From: Hemerocallis citrina
Lineage: Eukaryota; Streptophyta; Magnoliopsida; Asparagales; Asphodelaceae
Direction: 5' to 3'
Length of the DNA: 64,000 bases
NCBI GenBank assembly: GCA_017893485.1
Contig: CM030368.1
Span: 179,781,654-179,845,653, forward strand
Shown one piece after another: positions 22,958-33,929 of the stretch (positions are counted from its first letter, which is position 1; each line of letters begins with the position of its first letter). A program made the position numbers and the translations under genes. The notes beneath the pieces were generated by a model. The model saw only the letters and a program-made list of their open reading frames with translations. It was not told the DNA's origin and did no database searches.

Positions 22958-24022
22958 TCAATCTTCATCTTCAGTGTCTTCATCAATAGCTTGAGACGGT
23001 GGAGTAAATTGAGTAGTAAAGAGATGAGTTAGATTGGTGATTTTAGAGTCAAGAGAGTCAATACGAGAAGCAAGAGTGTCTTGATGATCCATTAGATAGT
23101 TAAAACATTGATATAGAGTATGTGGATCATCAAAATCAGCACGAGGACGAGAAGAACTGGAAGCAGAAGATCGTCTAGCAGAAGTTGCTAGAGGAACTTG
23201 GGAAGGAGGAGGAGACCTAAGGGAAGTTCTAGGTGGAGGGTCAAGAAGCATCATACGGGCTAAACTAGCACGATCGAAGCACTCATAATGCTTAACGATA
23301 TTGGTCTCCGAGTCGAGATCAATATCATAAGCCATAAAGACACGGGTAAGGAGACCACCAAAAGGTAAGAAATGAGTATGAGACTGTTGAAGTTTCGAAA
23401 AGATGACACGACCCCAATCGATAGCAATCTTACCAAAAATTGCATAAACTGCTTGTTGCAATTCCATAGAATATTGATCATAACTCCCTCTTTTGGGAAG
23501 AATGTTATAAGCTAGTATTCGTGCAACTAGTTTTGCAATAGGTGTGATAGATTTACTAGTCATGGGGGGTCCATGATTTGGCAAAAATATTTTGGACAAA
23601 ATAGAGGAATCATCTTGAATTATTTCTCCTAAATCAAGTCCCTCGTCATCAATACCCATAATAAGATTAATTCTCTCGGGTGTGAGTTTAATCTTTGTAT
23701 TTTTGACCGAGGAATAAATAATAATTTATCCATCCTCCTTTTGAACAACTTTCATGTTTGTATAAAAGAGATAGATGGGTTGGGGATAGTAATTAGGTTG
23801 ATTTACCAAGGAAAGAAACTCATATAGACTATAGTTTTGAAAAATAGGGACAAGATTGAACCTATCTAAATCATTGAAGTTAACAAACAGTCCTGGAAAA
23901 ATCACCATGGTACAAATAAGATACCATTGTTCCAAAAGATCAGGACTCCTAAGGTATTGAGAATAATCTTTGGATGAGGAACTATCATCACCATGAGATC
24001 TCTTAGATCTTTTAGGAGCCAT
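22958..24022 (-). pseudogene. SIRE extra 3' ORF (formerly 'envelope-like')
   Basis: Minus-strand ORF after pol, starting at the ATG at 24022 (MAPKRSKRSHGDDSSSSKDY) and open to 22958 except for one TAA near 23726 in the same frame. It has a basic, Ser-rich N-terminus, a globular region (LVARILAYNILPKRGSYDQY, FGKIAIDWGRVIFSKLQQSH), a Pro/Ser/Arg-rich stretch and a C-terminal coiled coil (SRIDSLDSKITNLTHLF). This is the ORF typical of SIRE/Maximus elements, often matched to 'putative plant transposon protein'. I see no convincing signal peptide or transmembrane segment, so an envelope role is not supported here. Confidence 0.8.
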
Positions 24023-24511
24023 TTAAGAAAATGTAAGGAACGAGAGTTTACCAACAAGTAGAGGGAAACAAACAGCAAAGGAAGAATCAGCAGCTTCAAA
24101 AAGATTCGGCAGTCGACTTTTGATCTCCTTCTTCTCTCCTTAGGGTTTTAGATTTGGGGTAAAAGTAAAAGTGGAAGATGGAGACTGTGGAGAAAGTTTT
24201 TAACAGAAGACAGACGGCTGAGATTCAATAGGAAAGAGATCAACGGCTCATAGAGAAGTCACGGGTGAGTAAAAAGATAGACATTTGTCTCAAAATCTGT
24301 GTGATGATTCGACGTTGAAGATAGATTAACTCGCGACAGTCGACTTACAGTATAGAACAGTCGACTTAGTCGAGAAGAAAATAAGTTTTTATATCAACTG
24401 ATCAGTCGACTTGGGAAAAGTTCAGTCGACTGGTCAAAGAAGAAAATAAGTATACAGAAAATACGGGACAGTTGACTTAATGAAAACACAGTCGACTTGA
24501 CAGAAATATTT
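24023..24511 (-). other. SIRE pol to extra-ORF spacer
   Basis: Non-coding, with seven GTCGAC or near-variant sites at about 24112, 24337, 24358, 24405, 24423, 24470 and 24490. Confidence 0.7.
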
Positions 24512-27500
24512 TCAACAAATATCAATAAAATTACATATTCCTAGTTCTCTTCTTAAAGTAATAAAAGTATCTACTTTAAGGGGTTTTGTAAAGATATCAG
24601 CTACTTTTTTATCAGTAGAGATAAAGTCTAAAGATATATCTCCTTTTAAAACATGATCACGTAGAAATTGATGTCGAATATCAATATGTTTCGTACGTGA
24701 ATGTTGAACCAGATTTTTAGATAGATTAATTGCACTGGTATTATCACACATAATTGAAGGTTTTTCAAAGAAAATACCATAATCTAATAAGGTTTGTTTC
24801 ATCCACAAAATTTGTGTACATGCCAAACTTGCAGCGATATATTCAGCTTCTGTAGTAGATAGGGACACTGAATTTTGCTTTTTACTGCACCAAAAAACTA
24901 GTGAATGTCCCAAAAAGTGACATGTCCCACTAGTGCTCTTGCGATCAGTTTTACTACCAGCAAAATCAGCATCACTATACGACAAGAGTTGGAAATTATC
25001 GGTACGTGGATAAAATAAACCATAATCAGATGTGCCTTTAATATATCTTAAAATTCATTTCACAGCTTTTAAGTGAGATTCTTTAGGACTAGACTGATAT
25101 CTGGCACACAAATATACGCTGAACATAATATCTGGTCTACTTGCGGTAATATATAAGAGTGAACCAATCATACCTCGATAGAGTTTTTGATCATCATTCT
25201 TACCTAATATATCTTTGTCAAGGGTAGTAGTAGTAGCCATAGGTGTGGATTTACTACTTGTACTATCCATGTTAAACCATTTGAGTAATTCCTTTGCATA
25301 TTTTTCTTGATTAATAAATATGCCATTTGAAGACTGTTTAATTTGTAGTCCAAGGAAATAATTGAGTTCACCCATGTGACTCATCTCAAACTTGTTTTTT
25401 ATGGTGTTAGCAAACTCTTGACATAGATTATTATTAGTAAAACCAAAGATTATATCATCAACATATATTTGTATGATTAAGATATCATTCTTAATTCTCT
25501 TAATAAACAAAGTAGTATCTACTTTACCTATCTCAAATCCTGTTTCTTAAAGAAAAGTTTTCAGACGATCATACCAAGCACGTGGTGCTTGTTTAAGACC
25601 GTATAAAGCCTTTTTCAATTTATAAACATGATTTGGGAATTGTTCATGTTCAAAACCTGGTGGTTGTTTAACATAAACATTCTCTTTAATAAACCCATTA
25701 AGAAAAGCACTTTTAACATCCATTTGATAAAGTATAAAATTCATGAAACAAGCAAAAGATAATAAGATACGAATTGATTCTAATCTAGCAACAGGAGCAT
25801 ATGTTTCATCAAAATCTATGCCTTCTTCTTGATTATATCCTTGAGCAACTAGTCTAGTTTTGTTCCTTACAACTTGTCCTGATTCATCTAACTTATTTTT
25901 AAATACCCATTTGGTACCAATAATAGTATGATCAGGAGGTCGTGGAACTAAATCCCATATATCATTCCTTATAAATTGGTTTAATTCATCTTGCATGGCA
26001 TTCATCCAAAATTCATTCTCGTAAGCTTCTTGTATATTTTTTGGTTCAAAATCCGACAAGAAGGTTGTATGAGAAATCATATTAATATGAGATCGTGTCT
26101 GAATATCATGGGAGATGTCACCAATTATTAACTCATGTGGATGATCTTTAACTTCAACAAAAGATTTTGGTAAATTTGAAGATATCACAATAGGATCAGT
26201 CGACTTGACAGGTTCTTCAGTCGACTGCTTTGCTTCAGTCGACTTGCAGTCCTTATTGGTCGACTTATCCGCAAGACTAGTTTGTTCTAAAGATGTGATC
26301 ACTTTATTTAAAGGTGATGAGTCAGTTTCATAATCTTTAATTAAATTTGATGAAGGCAGAGATTCATCGAATGTAACATGCATTGACTCTTCAATAGTCA
26401 TTGTAGAATTGTTGAAAATTTTATATGCTTTACTCCTATTTGAGTATCCTAAAAAGATACACTCATTAGATCTAGGATCAAATTTATCTAGATTATGTTT
26501 AGTGTTCAGAATAAAACACTTACAACCAAATGTCTTAAAATAAGAGACTTTAGGAATTTTGTTAAAAAATAACTCATAACAAGTCTTCTTTAGCTTAGGT
26601 CTTATTAGAATCCTATTTAAAACATAACAAGAAGTAGCAACAGCTTTAGCCAAAAAATACTTTGGTAAATTGCTTTCAACAAGCATGGTACGTGCGCATT
26701 CTTGCAAAGTCCTATTTTTCCTTTCGACCACTCCATTTTGTGGTGAAGCTCTAGGAAATGCAAATGAATGTGTTATACCATTCTTGTTGCAATATTCTGT
26801 AAATGTTTTATTTTCAAATTCTCCACCATGATTATTTCTAATAGTGACTATGTTTAGAGATCTTTGGTTTTGAATACGTTTACAAAAATTTGCAAATTCA
26901 TCAAAAGCATCATTTTTATGTTTTAAAAAGAATGTCCAAATGAATCGTGAAAAATCATCTACTAAAACAAATACATATCTACTTTTATTTAAAGAAGCAA
27001 CTCTAGTAGGGCCAAATAAATCCATATGAATTAATTCGAGCGGTCTACTAGTAGAAATTACTTCTTTTGTTTTAAAAGTGGATTTGATTTGTTTTCCTAG
27101 TTGACATGCATCACATAACTTATTCTTTTTAAAGGATAGTTTTGGCAGTCCTTTAACTAGGTTATACTTAAATATCTTTGAGAGATTTTTCATATTCACA
27201 TGACCAAATCGTCTATGCCAAAGCCAAGAATCATTATTAGATGCTATTAAACAAAAATTATTTGAAAACTCATTTGTATTTAAACATAATTCATAAATAT
27301 TGTTTTTGCGAAAACCTTGAAAAATAATATTTTGCATAGTAGAATCATAAATTAAACAAGCATCTTTTTCAAATACAATTTTATATCCTTTATCACACAA
27401 TTGACTAATACTTAACAAATTATGTTTTGATCCACTTACTAACAACACATTTTCTATAGTGGGGTTAGAATTTTTACCAACTATGCCGATTCCTATGACT

Positions 27501-27620
27501 TTTCCTTTGTTGTTATCACCAAAGGTAACTGTTCCTCCATCGATGCTTTGTATGGTGGATAGAAGATTGGCATGACCAGTCATATGTTTTGAACACCCGC
27601 TGTCAAGTATCCAGCGATCT
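24512..27620 (-). pseudogene. SIRE Pol: protease, integrase, reverse transcriptase, RNase H
   Basis: The protease signature [13 protein letters not shown] lies at about 27573-27612. Pre-integrase: [20 protein letters not shown] and CDACQLGKQ. Integrase: [11 protein letters not shown], then IRNNHGGEF, where the second catalytic aspartate is asparagine, then [70 protein letters not shown] and YVDDI (about 25450). RNase H: YSDADFAGSKTDRKSTSG and TEAEYIAAS. The frame has a TAA near 25547 and a TGA near 25052 (tryptophan expected) and is otherwise open. A linker at about 26195-26275 is built from four GTCGAC sites and reads as repeated 'KST' residues. Confidence 0.93.
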
Positions 27621-27639
27621 TTCTTTGGTACCTATAAAA

Positions 27640-28347
27640 TATTCAATGTAAATATGGTACCATTTTCATTGGATCCGAAACATATTAGTTTGGGGAAAAC
27701 CAAACCCATAATGAGTTTGATTTTCCTCCATAAGCAGGAATAAAATTAATAGAATTACATACATTTAATGTATATGAATTGATATACGCAGTTTTATCAT
27801 TCAGATTTAAGTTAACTGGAACCCATATAAATTTGTTCTGTCCAGTCGACTTTATAGTATCCTTCAGTCGACTTCTACTGTAAGTCAGTCGACTGGATGA
27901 TAGTATAGGTCGACTTATATGAGGTTCTGGTCTCGTTGAATAAGACACAGTTCCTCTGGACAGACGACTGGTGGATGGACTCAAGCGACTTGACCGAACG
28001 TTAGACTTGCTTTTATCACTAAAATTTATAATCTTAGGCTTTTCAAAGAATTCTTATAGTTTATGTTTGACACTAGAAATAGATTCAGATTTATTTATAC
28101 TAGTGTTTTTAGAAGAAGATTCTTTTACAAGAGAGTTTTTGAAACCAAGACCATATTTTTGACTAGATTTCACTTGATTATGAAGAACATCATTTAAATT
28201 CTCTTTGCCTTTATTGAACTTAGATACGTTCTTGGATATCTCTTCATAATTCTTTTTTAGAGATTCATGATCCGTATCTAAACTTGCAATACGAGAATTT
28301 AAGGATTTCACTTCATGATCAAGGTTAAGATTTTCTTGAGAAAGTGT
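27640..28347 (-). pseudogene. SIRE Gag-Pol linker region
   Basis: This continues the gag frame beyond the TAA at 28348. 28311-28054 is a predicted coiled coil (SLNSRIASLDTDHESLKKNY), followed after a stop by a Ser/Arg-rich linker (SPSTSRLSRGTVSYSTRPEP). The linker contains four AGTCGACT-type sites at about 27841-27912. A frameshift between about 27620 and 27680 separates it from the protease. Such a long spacer between zinc knuckle and protease is usual in SIRE elements. Confidence 0.7.
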
Positions 28348-29501
28348 TTAATTAACTTTCTCTAGATTCTTAACTCTAATCTTTTCCTTTTTTAACTCTT
28401 GAAAGATTTCATTAAAAGCATCAAGTAAATCTTCTGAATCAAAATCATTACTTACTTGATCTTGTGAAGCCATAAAACACATGTTTGCAACTTCGTTGGT
28501 TTCATCAGTTTCTTCTTCAGAGGAAGAATCGCTGTCATCCCAAGTTGCTTGATAAGCCTTTTTGTTCTTGGCAAACTTGTTCTTTGTGTACTTGTCCTTC
28601 TTGAAGTTGGAGGTCTTTCCCTTATTCTTTGTATTTTCTAAGGGACAATCCTTCTTCATGTGACCTGTTTTATTACACCTGAAACAAGTTGGAGGATCAT
28701 TAGAATCTCTAAATTTGGAATTGAACTTACCTTTCTTTAGAAATTTTTTAAATCTCCTTGTGAACATGGCTATCTCCTCTTCATCTTCTTCTTCATCTTC
28801 TGAGTCTGTCATGGCTTTAAAGGCTAATGACTTCTTCTTTGCCTGTTGTGGTTCTGCATCCTTCTTCCGTTCTTCAATTTGAACCTTGTATGCCATTAGA
28901 TTTCCCACAAGATTCTCAAGAGAAAATTGTGATAAATCATTTGCTTCTTCTATTGCAGTGGTCTTCTTTTCCCATTCAGGAGTGAGTGCACGAAGAACTT
29001 TTCTCACCATCTCTGCTTGTGTATATATCTTTCCAAGTGCCACAAGTGAGTTTGTAATGTCAGTAAATCTGGTAATCATCTCGGACACATTTTTTTTTCC
29101 TTCATGCGGAACATTTCAAACCTGTGAACAAGAATAGATATTTTAGATTCTTTTACTTTGTTTGTTCCTTCATGAGTTACCTCGAGTGTATGCCAGATTT
29201 GATGTGCGGTTGTTGAATTTGATACACGGTTGAACTCCTCCTTTGTGAGAGCACAAAATAATGCATTCATTGCTTTTGCATTGTTCATTGTTTGATTCTT
29301 CATGTCATCATTTCATTGTGCATATGGAATAGTAGGAGCAGTGTATTCCGTTTCTGTCATGTTCCATATTTCATAGTTGATGGATTGGAGGTAGATCTTC
29401 ATTCTGCACTTCCAATAGTTGTAGTTTGTTCCATCGTAGAGAGGTGGCCTTTGTGTAGATTGGCCTTCATGGTATTGATTTGCATTTGAAGTAGTTGCCA
29501 T
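28348..29501 (-). pseudogene. SIRE Gag
   Basis: The start is the ATG at 29501 (MATTSNANQYHEGQSTQRPP), shortly after the primer site. The Gag body (YDGTNYNYWKCRMKIYLQSI, ALTKEEFNRVSNSTTAHQIW) has a TGA at about 29311, where tryptophan is usual, and a frameshift at a run of nine T (29090-29098). The longest open part (29088-28348) has an acidic stretch and a CCHC zinc knuckle CFRCNKTGHMKKDC (about 28645-28690), then a basic region and a coiled coil. A TAA ends it at 28348, but the same frame continues downstream. Confidence 0.88.
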
Positions 29502-29514
29502 AGCCTTTAACCTC

Positions 29515-29526
29515 GCTCTGATACCA
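29515..29526 (-). other. Primer binding site, initiator tRNA-Met
   Basis: Minus strand TGGTATCAGAGC, two bases downstream of the 5' LTR. Confidence 0.92.
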
Positions 29527-29528
29527 AG

Positions 29529-30917
29529 TGTTGGATCATGTAGGCGAGGCAACAAACACTAGAGGGGGGGTGAATTGTGTTTATTAAAATAAAATTGCGG
29601 AATAAAGAATTTTTCTTCGGAGCAGTCGACTTAGGAGTGAACCAGTCGACTGAGTTAACCCAATAAGAGATAATTCAAACAAATCTGTGAAGTCGACTTA
29701 AAGCAGAAACAGTCGACTTATTTAAACAATAAACTAACAGAGTACAAGTCTGACCAGTCGACTTATAAAGGAGTCAGTCGACTGTCCAGACAAGTTTCAC
29801 AGTAGTAAAACAAACAGAAAAATGTAAATGCAAGTTCAAGAGATACAACCACAGAGTGCACACGATGTATCCTGGTTCGGTCCTTCCGACCTAAATCCAG
29901 TCCCCAAGCAACCCACTTGAGATTTCCACTATTCTTGAAAAAGTTTACAAGAATACCCTACGGCGTTCAGACAACAACCTTGTCTAACCCGTAGTCCTTT
30001 CTCTCAACCAGAGAAAGCAACCCACTCTTCCACCAAGAGTGAAACCACTGACTCTACACCCTAGAGTCTAACTCTCCAACCGAGAGGAAAAGAAAAACAA
30101 TAAAATGTTTACAATCAACCTATAGCCTTGTATGTGGTTAGTGATGTAGTACGTGGCTAAAAGAGGTTGACTTCTATATCCAGTCCAGAACGAAATCAGA
30201 TGTTATACTGGACTGAATGTAGAGAACCAAGACTTAGAGATTTGAAAGCTCTGTCTCTTGAAAAATGAACCACTTAAAATCTCAACAATGAATGCTCGGA
30301 AAAATTAGATCTTTTAACAGTGAATTCTGAACTCTATTTATAGAGTTAGAGTTACTGGACGTTGGGAAGCAGTTATTCCAACTGTCAACCAACGGATCTA
30401 AACAGCTTTGAATTTGAAAAACGATTTTTAAAAACAGAAAACGGTCAAACGCACTCGAACAGTCGACTGGGTTGCCATAATGAGTCGACTGGTCAGAGTT
30501 TGAATAAGTTTAGTCAGTTTTGTACCGACAGTCGACTGGTATGAGTATCGGTCGACTGGTACTCAATAGTTAAACTATTTCAAACTGTTTTGACCCTTAG
30601 ATGTTTTGAAAAGCACACATTTGTAAAAGAGTGAGTGTATGTGTGTGTGACAAGGCTTTACATCATATTAAGACCCAAATAAAGAAAGATTACATTTGTT
30701 TACAAGACATAACAATAAATGACACTTTAAGCATAAGTCTTGGCTTGAGTCTTGAGTCTTGAGTGAAGCTTTGCCATTGTCTTTATCTGGAGCTTTGTGC
30801 TTGTTCATTTGTTCAGTTGTATAGTAATGAAACCTTTGTGTATACAACCTGCAATTATAAAGTATAGCATAGATACATGTTGCAGTGTGTTGTAATCATC
30901 AAAATCAAGAATCAACA
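29529..30917 (-). repeat. 5' LTR of the SIRE element
   Basis: TATAAATA on the minus strand at 30335-30342 is the likely promoter. The GTCGAC sites match those of the other LTR one for one; the site at about 29712 is intact here but mutated (GTCGAA) in the other LTR. Confidence 0.95.
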
Positions 30918-30922
30918 AACCC

Positions 30923-32362
30923 CCCATCGATTTTCCCGACCTCCTCAACAGGGTCGATAAGTACATCGGGGTGGAAGAGGCCCTGAACCCAGAAGAGTCC
31001 AGGGAGGCCCCCGGGAAGGGAAAGCGGAAGGCCGAAGAAGTCGAGCCATCAAAGAAGGCTCCAAGGGACAGGGGCGCCATGAAGAAGGTCCCGCCGGTCC
31101 CTCGCTTCGAGAGGTATACCCCCCTAACCCAAAATGTGTCCTCCATTCTCTTGGCAATCGAGGAAAGGGACCTCGTCCAGTACCCTCCTCGTCCGTGCAA
31201 CAATACCAGCAAGAAAAGGGATCAGCGGTTCTACTGCCGCTTCCACCGAGACAACGGGCACGACACGGATCACTGTCGTGCCCTGAAAGATGAGATCGAG
31301 GCCCTCATTCAGCGAGGGTACCTCCGGGAGTACAAGCAAGAGGAAGCTCGGGGACAGAGGGACACGAGGAACAGGAGGACTCCACCTCCTCCTCAAGCTC
31401 CCCGGCAGCTCCTCGAGCGAGAGCAGGAGCTTGATGAGCCTGAGGGCCAAGCCATATTACACTGCGTCCACGGGGGGCCCATGGGAGGGGAGTCCAACAC
31501 TTCCCGCAAGACATTCATCCGGGATGTTAACGCCGTCCAAGGTCCTCTCCCCCCTCAGATCCAGCAACTCCCTGTCTCCTTCTCGGGGGAAGACCTGGAG
31601 GGGGTGCAGCTCCCTCATTGAGACGCCCTCGTTATCAACCTCAGCATGGCCAATTTTGATGCTCGGCGAATCCTTGTGGACAACGGGAGCTCGGTCAACA
31701 TTCTGTTTCTCGAAGCCTTCGAGAACCTAAAGCTCTCCCGCGACAAGCTAAAGCCGGCGGGGTACACTTTGCACGGGTTCTCGGGCGTCCCTGTAACAAT
31801 TGAGGGGATCGTCACACTAGACATCACGGCAGGTACGACCCTAAATCGAAGAACCGAGTCCATGGACTTCATGGTGGTGAACGTCAAGGCAGCCTACAAT
31901 GCAATACTCGGTCGTCCGGGCCTATGCTCCCTCCAGGCTGTCCCCTCGGCCTATCACCAGAAGATGAAGTTCCCTACCAATACCGGAGTAGGAGTAGTCC
32001 GGGGGAACCAGGAAGCTGCTCGCTCATGCTACATGACAGCAATCGGGAGCGGCGTGTTTTCCCTCGACGCCGTCGAGATGCAGCCCCAAAGGACCCAGCC
32101 AGAGCCCGAGTCGGCAGACGAGCTGGAAGATGTCTCGTTCGAGACAGGGGATCCGTCGAAACACTTTCGGGTAAGTTTCTCTCTCACCCCTCACCTTAAG
32201 TCCGCCCTCATCACCTGCATTCGCCGCAACGTCGACCTCTTCGCCTGGAAGCCTTCTGACATGCCCGGTATCCCCGAGGATCTCATCTTGCACAAACTCA
32301 GTGTGATCCCCGGGTCGAAGCCGGTTGTCCAAAAGCGACGTAAATTCGCCCCGGAGCGATAG
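30923..32362 (+). pseudogene. Tat 1 Gag C-terminus and protease
   Basis: This continues the split gag with FPDLLNRVDKYIGVEEAL and a zinc-binding segment CRFHRDNGHDTDHC followed by RALKDEIEALIQRGYLREY. A TGA at 31619 interrupts the frame. The protease has ILVDNGSSVNILFLEAF with the Asp-Asn-Gly-Ser active site (about 31670-31710), then LHGFSGVPVTIEGIVTLDIT and ILGRPGL. The frame ends at a TAG (32360-32362) where Tat element 2 has an uninterrupted frame. The two halves of gag are in the expected register once the nested element and one TSD copy are disregarded. Confidence 0.88.
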
Positions 32363-33483
32363 CAGGCGGTAAATGCGGAAGTCGACAAGCTCCTGACCGC
32401 ACGCTTCATCCAAGAAGTTAGCTACCCCGAGTGGCTGGCGAACGTCGTCATGGTCAAGAAGGCGAGCAGAAGCTGGAGGATCTGTATAGATTTTACAGAC
32501 CTCAACAAGGCGTGCCCCAAGGATCCATTCCCCTCCCCAGAATCGATGCTCTTATCAATGCAACATCGGGTCACGAGCTTCTATCCTTCATGGATGCCTT
32601 CTCAGGCTACAACCAGATCCACATGTTCCCTCCCGACATCGCCAAGACGTCCTTCGTCACAGACCAAGAGCTATACTGTAACAAGGTCCTGCCCTTCGAG
32701 CTGAAGAACACCGGTGCCACTTATCAGAGGCTCGTCAACCGGGTCTTCAAGGAGCAAATCGGGCGCAATATGGAGATGTACGTAGACGACATGCTCATCA
32801 AGAGCCAGCGGGGGGAGGATCACGTCGCCGATCTAGAGGAAGCCTTTGGGGTCCTTCGAACCCATAACATGAGACTCAATCCGGCCCAGTGCGCTTTCGG
32901 CGTCTCCTCGGGAAAGTTTCTTGGCTTCATTGTCAGCCAGCGAGGCATTGAGGCGAACCCCGAAAAGATCCAGGCCATAGTAGACATGGCCCCTCCCAGG
33001 AACATCAAAGAGGTACAGCGGCTGACAGGAAGACTGGCGGCCATCGGCCGTTTCCTCTCCAAGTCTGGAGAGAAGTCCCTTCCATTCTTCAAAGCCCTGC
33101 GCGGCACCGGAGGGTTCGAGTGGGGTACCCAACAGCAAGAGGCCTTCGCCCAATTGAAGGAGTACCTTGCAAACCCTCCTCTCCTCAGCAAGCCCAAACC
33201 GGAAGAGCCACTCTGGCTCTACCTGTCAGCCTCGGAGAAGGTGCTCAGCGTCGTTCTCGTTCGGGAGGAAGAGGGATCACAGAAGCCTCTATACTATGTC
33301 AGCAAGGTCCTGCTCGATGCCGAGACCAAATACTCTCGGAAGGAGAAAGTAGCGTACGCCTTGGTCATGGCCTCGCGAAAACTTCATCCATATTTTCAAT
33401 CTCATTCGGTCCAGGTACTGACAGACCAACCCCTGAAGGCCATGCTCTACAAACCGGAGAGCTCGGGTCGACTCATCAAATGA
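32363..33483 (+). pseudogene. Tat 1 reverse transcriptase and first RNase H
   Basis: The RT runs from WRICIDFTDLNKACPKDPFP through a frameshift near 32537 to SFMDAFSGYNQIHMFPPDI, LPFELKNTGATYQRLVNRVF and the catalytic YVDDM (about 32778-32792). Then come NPEKIQAIVDMAPPRN and RLTGRLAAIGRFLSKSGEK. The first RNase H is degenerate: LWLYLSASEKVLSVVLVREE, YSRKEKVAYALVMASRKL and VLTDQPLKAML. It ends at a TGA at 33481. The enzyme would copy element RNA to DNA in the cytoplasmic particle. Confidence 0.9.
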
Positions 33484-33929
33484 TCGATCGAGCTCAGCTA
33501 GTATGACATTGGCTATCAACCCAGAACAGCCATCAAGGGGCAGGCCCTCGCAGAATTCATCACGGAATGCACCATCTCCGAGCATCCCGCAAGCACGGAG
33601 GCCGACCAGACGTGGGAAGTTTACGTTGATGGCTCCTCCTGCGAGGCGGGTAGCGGAGCTGGCATTATTCTGCGAGGCCCAGATAGTTTTCTTCTCCAAT
33701 ACTGCCTCCGCCTCAACTTTCCGGCCTCCAACAACGAGGCCGAGTACGAGGCCATGATCGCCGGGCTCACCCTGGCTCATCAGGCCGGCACCAGACAGAT
33801 CAAGGCTTTTAGCGACTCCCAGCTCGTGGTAAACCAGATCACCGGGGAGTACGAGGCCCGTGACGATCGAATGGTTCGGTACCGACTGTAGTTCAATGCC
33901 TACTGACGTCCTTCGACGAGTCGGCTGTT
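33484..33929 (+). pseudogene. Tat 1 second, plant-type RNase H
   Basis: After stops at 33481 and 33499 the frame encodes WEVYVDGSSCEAGSGAGIIL, LRLNFPASNNEAEYEAMIAG and AFSDSQLVVNQITGEYEARD, with the D-E-D residues of an active RNase HI fold. A stop and frame change follow near 33890. This extra RNase H, placed between the first RNase H and integrase, is diagnostic of the Tat lineage and resembles cellular RNase HI more than the retroviral-type domain upstream. Confidence 0.9.

Larger units (their letters stand above)
21070..30917 (-). mobile_element. SIRE/Maximus-type Copia retrotransposon, young insertion in Tat 1 gag
   Basis: LTRs 21070-22457 (1388 bp) and 29529-30917 (1389 bp) start TGTTGGATCATG and end AAGAATCAACA. 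AACCC flanks the element at 21065-21069 and 30918-30922. By eye the LTRs differ at roughly a dozen to fifteen places, about 1%. Order on the minus strand is 5' LTR, tRNA-Met primer site, gag, protease-integrase-RT-RNase H, an extra ORF, polypurine tract, 3' LTR. That is the SIRE/Maximus layout. Gag-pol has few defects. The palindrome AGTCGACT recurs throughout. Confidence 0.95.

Noticed and set aside
22958..24022. A true envelope glycoprotein in the SIRE element
   Set aside because: No signal peptide, transmembrane segment or cysteine pattern is visible; the ORF is basic, Ser-rich and coiled-coil in character.
21070..30917. GTCGAC sites as cloning-linker (SalI) artefacts
   Set aside because: They have diverse flanks, match one for one between the two LTRs with point differences, and lie within coding sequence.
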